From UMGS172 sp045649545 (GTDB taxonomy: Bacteria; Bacillota; Clostridia; Oscillospirales; Acutalibacteraceae), in NCBI GenBank assembly GCA_045649545.1, contig JAZRQE010000058.1, positions 1 to 6,493 of the forward strand: a stretch of DNA of 6,493 nt, written 5' to 3'. The position numbers were made by a program, and so were the translations under genes. This document shows positions 5,051-6,493 of the stretch, in pieces (the first letter of the stretch is position 1; each line of letters starts with the position of its first letter). Under the pieces are notes generated by a model. It saw only the letters and a list, made by a program, of their open reading frames with translations. It made no database searches and had not been told where the DNA came from.

Positions 5051-6493
5051 ATGTGTTCAATATGCGGAATGATTGATTTTAAGGAACGCCCGAATGCTGT
5101 TTTGTGTGAAAAAATGAGTGCTGTTATGAAGGTCAGGGGACCTGATGCATCGGATAGTTTTAACGACGAAACAGTAGTGCTTTGCCATAACAGATTAAGT
5201 GTTATGGACCCGAAAAACGGTGCACAGCCAATGAAAGCGACCTTTAACGGCAAGGATTATGTGATAATTTACAACGGTGAAATATATAATTCACCTGAAC
5301 TTCGTCGTGAGTTACAACCGTTTGGTGCCGAGTTTAAGACTAACTGTGATACCGAAACTGTGCTTTGGAGTTATATTATTTACGGAAACGAATGCCCGAA
5401 ACACTTGAACGGGATATTTGCTTTTGCGGTTTACGACATTGCCGACCGCAAGGTGTTTTTTGCCAGAGACAGAATGGGTGTCAAGCCGTTTTTCTATACT
5501 TTTTTAGACAGTGCTTTTTTGTTTGCATCGGAAATCAAGGCTTTGTTGGAGCACCCAAAGGTTAGCCGAAAGGTTGATATGAAAGGCCTTTGGCAGTTGG
5601 TGTTTTTAAGTCCTGTTACGCTTTCGGGAAGCGGTGTTTTTCGCGATATAAAGGAACTGAAGCCTGCTCAATGTGCTGAACTTACCGAAAACGGTTTGAA
5701 AATTTGGAGGTACTGGAAATTAGAGGCAAAACCGTTTACTGGTGATGCTAAAACAGCACAGAATGAAGTGGGAGAGTTGTTGGCTGATGCCGTACGTCGA
5801 CAAACTGTCAGTGATGTGCCGTTGTGTACCTTTTTGTCGGGAGGGCTTGATTCTTCAGTTTTGACTGCTTTGGCGGCAGAGGGTTACCGCAAAAAGGGAA
5901 AAACCTTGGCAACCTATTCTTTTGAATATGAGGGTAACCGCGAAAACTTTAAGCAGTCGCTTTTCCAACCGCAGGGTGACGACGATTTTGCACGGTATCT
6001 TGCCCGATGGCTTATGACCGACCATACGGTGTTAACTGCACCGAATAACGAGATTGCAGAGTGCCTGATTCCTGCAACCTTAGCACGTGATTTCCCCGGT
6101 CAGGCAGATATTGACTCCTCCCTTTTATATTTTTGCAGTAAGGTCAAAAAGCATCATACTGTCGCAATTTCAGGTGAGTGTTCAGATGAAATTTTCGGCG
6201 GATATCCGTGGTTTTACCGTCCCGAAATGCTTTACCGCGATTTCTTTCCGTGGATACATGAGCCAATGCAAAGAGCAAGCCTTTTTAAAAAGGATTTTGT
6301 TAAAGCGGATGAGGGATATAGCTTTTTATCGGGTGAGTATAAGAAAATCATTGCCGATTGTTCAACACTGCCGTTTGATAGTGATAGTATGCGTACCTCA
6401 CGTATTGCAACTGTGTTGTCAGTAGGCTATTTTATGACCTCTTTGCTTGAAAGAAAAGACAGAATGAGTATGTATTCAGGTTTGGAGGTTAGA
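5051..6493 (+). CDS. asnB: Asparagine synthetase (glutamine-hydrolysing), 3' end beyond the window
   Basis: AsnB makes asparagine from aspartate, ATP and glutamine in the cytoplasm. The frame is open from ATG 5051 to the last base (481 codons, ending G-L-E-V-R). Family members run to roughly 550-620 residues, so about 70-140 are missing at the window edge. The N-terminal class II glutaminase domain (about 2-190) has the nucleophile Cys2 exposed by Met removal, R29-G-P-D32, R48, N75-G-E-I-Y-N80 and D100. The synthetase domain has the ATP-pyrophosphatase loop S263-G-G-L-D-S-S269, S374-G-E-C-S-D-E-I-F-G-G384 and, at the cut end, KDRMSMYSGLEVR. A segment near SFEYEGN with FQPQGDDD just after it, absent from E. 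coli AsnB, is what I recall from clostridial proteins. GGAG (5040-5043) lies 7 bases before the ATG. A TACAAT (5006-5011) could be a -10 box but lacks a good -35. No T-box or other structured leader is visible. Confidence 0.95.
   Translation, partial: MCSICGMIDFKERPNAVLCEKMSAVMKVRGPDASDSFNDETVVLCHNRLSVMDPKNGAQPMKATFNGKDYVIIYNGEIYNSPELRRELQPFGAEFKTNCDTETVLWSYIIYGNECPKHLNGIFAFAVYDIADRKVFFARDRMGVKPFFYTFLDSAFLFASEIKALLEHPKVSRKVDMKGLWQLVFLSPVTLSGSGVFRDIKELKPAQCAELTENGLKIWRYWKLEAKPFTGDAKTAQNEVGELLADAVRRQTVSDVPLCTFLSGGLDSSVLTALAAEGYRKKGKTLATYSFEYEGNRENFKQSLFQPQGDDDFARYLARWLMTDHTVLTAPNNEIAECLIPATLARDFPGQADIDSSLLYFCSKVKKHHTVAISGECSDEIFGGYPWFYRPEMLYRDFFPWIHEPMQRASLFKKDFVKADEGYSFLSGEYKKIIADCSTLPFDSDSMRTSRIATVLSVGYFMTSLLERKDRMSMYSGLEVR

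Noticed and set aside
5032..6425. Open frames overlapping the asparagine synthetase gene (5032-5253 minus, 5365-5565 plus, 6087-6425 plus).
   Set aside because: The continuous AsnB frame from 5051 to the window end carries all expected motifs, so these are shadows in other frames.

Overview
This is an ordinary stretch of low-to-moderate GC chromosome, most likely from an anaerobic Firmicute of class Clostridia. The family cannot be fixed from the window. The reasons are strong AGGAG/GGAGG-type Shine-Dalgarno sites, frequent GTG starts, sigma-A-like promoters in AT-rich spacers, a Clostridia-style asparagine synthetase, and a membrane-anchored DacF-like D-Ala-D-Ala carboxypeptidase with a polybasic tail. 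I see no phage, insertion sequence, CRISPR array, tRNA or rRNA gene.

Layout: (1) 1-188 has no gene but is packed with perfect or near-perfect inverted repeats. (2) 189-1553, minus strand, encodes a secreted, membrane-anchored penicillin-binding carboxypeptidase (SxxK, SxN and KTG all intact). (3) 1684-2379, plus strand, encodes a small cytoplasmic metallophosphoesterase whose motifs differ at two expected metal-2 ligands. The spacer 1554-1683 holds two sigma-A-like promoters that face each other. (4) 2484-4250, plus strand, encodes a Na+/phosphate cotransporter with a C-terminal PhoU-like domain. It has its own promoter (TTGAAT-17-TATAAT), preceded by a tandem 11-bp repeat that resembles a PhoP (Pho) box. 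(5) A strong hairpin at 4257-4291 separates it from (6) 4297-4935, minus strand, a HAD-superfamily phosphatase/phosphomutase-like enzyme. (7) 5051-6493, plus strand, is a glutamine-hydrolysing asparagine synthetase, complete at the N-terminus and cut by the window edge.

The genes do not form one pathway. Their functions are cell-wall trimming, phosphate uptake, phosphoester hydrolysis and asparagine synthesis. The most coherent local story is phosphate: a Pho-box-like site sits next to the promoter of a Na/Pi transporter that carries its own PhoU-like domain. Three starts were set by ribosome-binding sites or stop codons rather than by longest reading frame: dac at GTG 1553, the metallophosphoesterase at ATG 1684, and the HAD gene at GTG 4935.

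I did not find a convincing undescribed multi-gene system. The best leads are the Pho-box/PhoU arrangement, the paired metal-site substitutions in the metallophosphoesterase, the hairpin cluster at the left edge and the face-to-face promoters.
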